Of a stretch of 34,852 nucleotides of DNA, positions 32,976-34,852 are shown in pieces. The stretch's first letter is position 1; each line of letters opens with the position of its first letter. The translations under genes were made by a program, and so were the position numbers. The notes under the pieces were generated by a model. The model ran no database searches, was not told the origin of the DNA, and saw only the letters and a list, made by a program, of their open reading frames with translations. This stretch comes from Granulosicoccus sp. (GTDB lineage: Bacteria; Pseudomonadota; Gammaproteobacteria; Granulosicoccales; Granulosicoccaceae): assembly GCA_023301725.1 (NCBI GenBank), contig JALZUD010000085.1:1-34852 (forward strand), read 5' to 3'.

Positions 32976-34852
32976 ACGATTTTGAATAATTTACATCAAC
33001 AACGCCACCGCAACTGCGGACCAGTGGCTATAGGTTTGGTTGTATTGGCTTGTATGCCTTTACACGCTATAGCCGAATCTTTTACGCCAACGGACGAAGC
33101 CACTTTACGTGCGAGTCTCGCTACGGCTGCAAGCAACGGTGATAGCGATACCATTGATTTAAATGGCGCAACAATCACGTTAAAAAACGGACCTCTCACC
33201 TATGTTTTTTCTGGCACTGGAGAACCTCAACTCACTATCCAAAACGGCACGTTGCTCGCCGGGCCTGATTCAAATATTTTACAAATAAAGGGTTTCGCCT
33301 CATCACCTGACAGCGTTGTTATTTCAAACATGACCTTTGCCAACGGCGACCGCAAGAATGATAGTGATGACGATGCACCCGGGCGCGGACAGGGTGGTGC
33401 TATTTTCTCAACGCTTCCTCTGGTTATCATGGGGTCTACATTCAGCGACAATAGTGCAGACATCTCAGGTGGTGCTGTTTACAGCCAAAGAACGATTCAA
33501 GTGTCTAACTCGTTTTTTGAGCGCAATAGTGCAGCAGACGCTGGAGGGGCTATCAATGGCTTAAGTTCAGTTGCTATCGACGTTTCATTATTTAGTGATA
33601 ATTCAAGCAATCGAGGTGGCGCTGTATTCACAGGCTTCTCATCCTCACTAGCTATCGCTGGCTCAACATTTGTAGACAATAGCTCAAGCTCACTAGGTGG
33701 TGGAGTATTCTCTGCAGGTGGCAGTCCGGTGTCGATATCCGAATCTACATTTATCAGAAACGAGGCGCGCACCGGTGGCGGTGCCTTGTATTTTCAATCG
33801 TTGGCAGAGGCCGCGCAAATCTCACGAGTCACTATGTGGGACAACTCAGCAGTTGGCAGTACGGGATCTGCAATCAGGAATTTTGCCAGCTCCGTTAATT
33901 TGGTAAACACCTTCATTGGCAGTAATGTTGATGATGACAGCATGAATTGCCAGCGGCAAGATAATGGGCTAATCATTGCGGATTTCCTTGCAGTTGGTAG
34001 TTTATCTACCGATATCTCTTGTGGTTCACCAAGCGACTCGGGCGCCACTGGCACAGAGCGCGAAGTGTTCGCATCTTTTTTTGGTTCCCAAGCTCTGCTT
34101 ACTGACGAAGGCTTTGCCGTGGGTAGTGGACGTAGTCAAGGTCTACCCGTTTTGATCCCGGCTGAAAATGGCCCACTGGATGATGTATCTGGCGATGTGT
34201 GCGTTGGTCTGGATCAGCGTGGCAACGCGGTCACTGATGGCAGGTGTGATATTGGATCGGTTGAACTGTTGCCAACTGAGCAAGATACTGACACCGATGG
34301 AACCAACGACGAGCAAGACAACTGTCCACTACTCGCTAATGACCAAGAGGCCAACGTGGATGGGGATCCATTTGGTGATGCTTGTGATGACGATATCGAT
34401 GGGGACGGCACGCTTAATGGCGATGATGCGTTTCCAAGAGACGTGGACGAAGATACCGATACAGACCGCGATGGGTTTGGTGATAGAGGCGACAATTGCC
34501 CTCTCGTGTCTAATCCCTTGCAGGAGAATAGCAATTCCAATCCGGCAGGTGATGCGTGCGAAGTAGAACCTGCGCCCTTATGTTTTGGAGAAGAAGCCAC
34601 TGTGTATGTCAACAGCGACAACATGATTGTAGGAGGCCAGCTTGCCGGCCGAATCTTTGCTGGCACTCTTCGAGGCACAACTCAGGATGATGTGATAGTC
34701 GGCACAAGCGGTGATGACCGAATACTAGGCTTAGCTGGAAACGATCTAATCTGTGGTTTAGCAGGTAACGACTTCGCCGCCGGTGCTTCAGGTGTCGATC
34801 GGCTATTTGGTGGCACAGGTAATGATGAGCTGCGTGGCGGCACAGGCAACGA
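32955..34852 (+). CDS. Secreted mosaic protein: Pmp-like beta-helix, TSP3 and RTX repeats (3' end outside window)
   Basis: The frame is open from 32955 to the right edge, at least 632 residues. The start is uncertain: ATG 32955 or TTG 32982, both before the hydrophobic signal VAIGLVVLACMPLHAIA. A right-handed beta-helix region (about residues 145-280) shows the GGAI/GGAV and FxxN repeats of chlamydial Pmp-like proteins (FSDN, FERN, FSDN, FVDN, FIRN). It ends in a choice-of-anchor-Q-like part (VGLDQRGNAVTDGRCDIGSVEL). Thrombospondin type 3 calcium repeats follow (DTDGTNDEQDNCP, DPFGDACDDDIDGDG, DRDGFGDRGDNCP). RTX nonapeptides (GTSGDDRILGLAGND, GGTGNDELRGGTGND) run to the edge. It is probably a calcium-stabilised surface or secreted adhesin-like protein. 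Confidence 0.85.
   Translation, partial: MSTCIGNTILNNLHQQRHRNCGPVAIGLVVLACMPLHAIAESFTPTDEATLRASLATAASNGDSDTIDLNGATITLKNGPLTYVFSGTGEPQLTIQNGTLLAGPDSNILQIKGFASSPDSVVISNMTFANGDRKNDSDDDAPGRGQGGAIFSTLPLVIMGSTFSDNSADISGGAVYSQRTIQVSNSFFERNSAADAGGAINGLSSVAIDVSLFSDNSSNRGGAVFTGFSSSLAIAGSTFVDNSSSSLGGGVFSAGGSPVSISESTFIRNEARTGGGALYFQSLAEAAQISRVTMWDNSAVGSTGSAIRNFASSVNLVNTFIGSNVDDDSMNCQRQDNGLIIADFLAVGSLSTDISCGSPSDSGATGTEREVFASFFGSQALLTDEGFAVGSGRSQGLPVLIPAENGPLDDVSGDVCVGLDQRGNAVTDGRCDIGSVELLPTEQDTDTDGTNDEQDNCPLLANDQEANVDGDPFGDACDDDIDGDGTLNGDDAFPRDVDEDTDTDRDGFGDRGDNCPLVSNPLQENSNSNPAGDACEVEPAPLCFGEEATVYVNSDNMIVGGQLAGRIFAGTLRGTTQDDVIVGTSGDDRILGLAGNDLICGLAGNDFAAGASGVDRLFGGTGNDELRGGTGN

Overview
The window looks like chromosome from a heterotrophic, Gram-negative, probably marine gammaproteobacterium. 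The signs are several Sec lipoproteins with lipoboxes, a Tat substrate, a CpaC-type secretin, a family B DNA polymerase II, polar amino acid and tripartite tricarboxylate (TTT) uptake systems, and a mixed-domain calcium-binding surface protein. Base composition is moderate, near 50% by eye. No rRNA, tRNA, transposase, phage gene or CRISPR array is visible. The organism assignment is inference.

Layout: 1-578 (-) is the 5' part of a lipoprotein that dissolves into an Ala/Glu/Gln hexapeptide repeat and runs off the left edge. 809-1675 is folD. 1748-2290 (-) is a small exported DUF4864-like protein. 2492-6169 is a DUF1800/DUF1501 exported pair. 6370-9638 is a complete polar amino acid ABC importer (ATPase, binding protein, two permeases). 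9669-10742 (-) is an orphan sugar-type binding protein. 10899-12334 holds a VWA-domain protein and a cytochrome P460-like lipoprotein. 12460-15222 (-) is polB. 15340-17739 holds a coiled-coil membrane protein and an orphan CpaC-like secretin. 18056-18704 is a FitAB/VapBC-type toxin-antitoxin pair followed by a duplicated copy of the toxin's 3' end. 18976-20798 is a PotD-like binding protein followed at once by a LuxR solo. 21123-23666 holds two lipoproteins of unknown role. 24169-24852 is a YugP-type zinc metallopeptidase. 24926-26008 (-) is a LacI-family regulator divergent from a catabolic operon, 26132-32779: tctA-tctB-tctC, an acylating aldehyde dehydrogenase resembling SauS, and an acyl-CoA ligase resembling SauT. 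32955 to the right edge is a secreted Pmp/TSP3/RTX mosaic protein.

The best candidate for a little-described system is the divergent LacI - tctABC - sauS - sauT locus. It reads as an uptake-and-activation route for sulfoacetate, or a close analogue, in which a TTT importer supplies the substrate. A LacI-type operator overlaps the inferred -35 box. The sulfite-releasing enzyme Xsc is not in the window, so the substrate is an inference.

A second theme runs through the window: short in-frame tandem repeats inside otherwise ordinary genes. These are two separate inserts in DNA polymerase II (15 units of 12 bp and 11 units of 6 bp), a 45-bp repeat in the DUF1800 gene, 24-bp and 33-bp duplications in the CoA ligase and coiled-coil genes, the 18-bp lipoprotein repeat, and a 14-copy 8-bp array between tctB and tctC. 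Copy number at these loci is likely to differ between strains.
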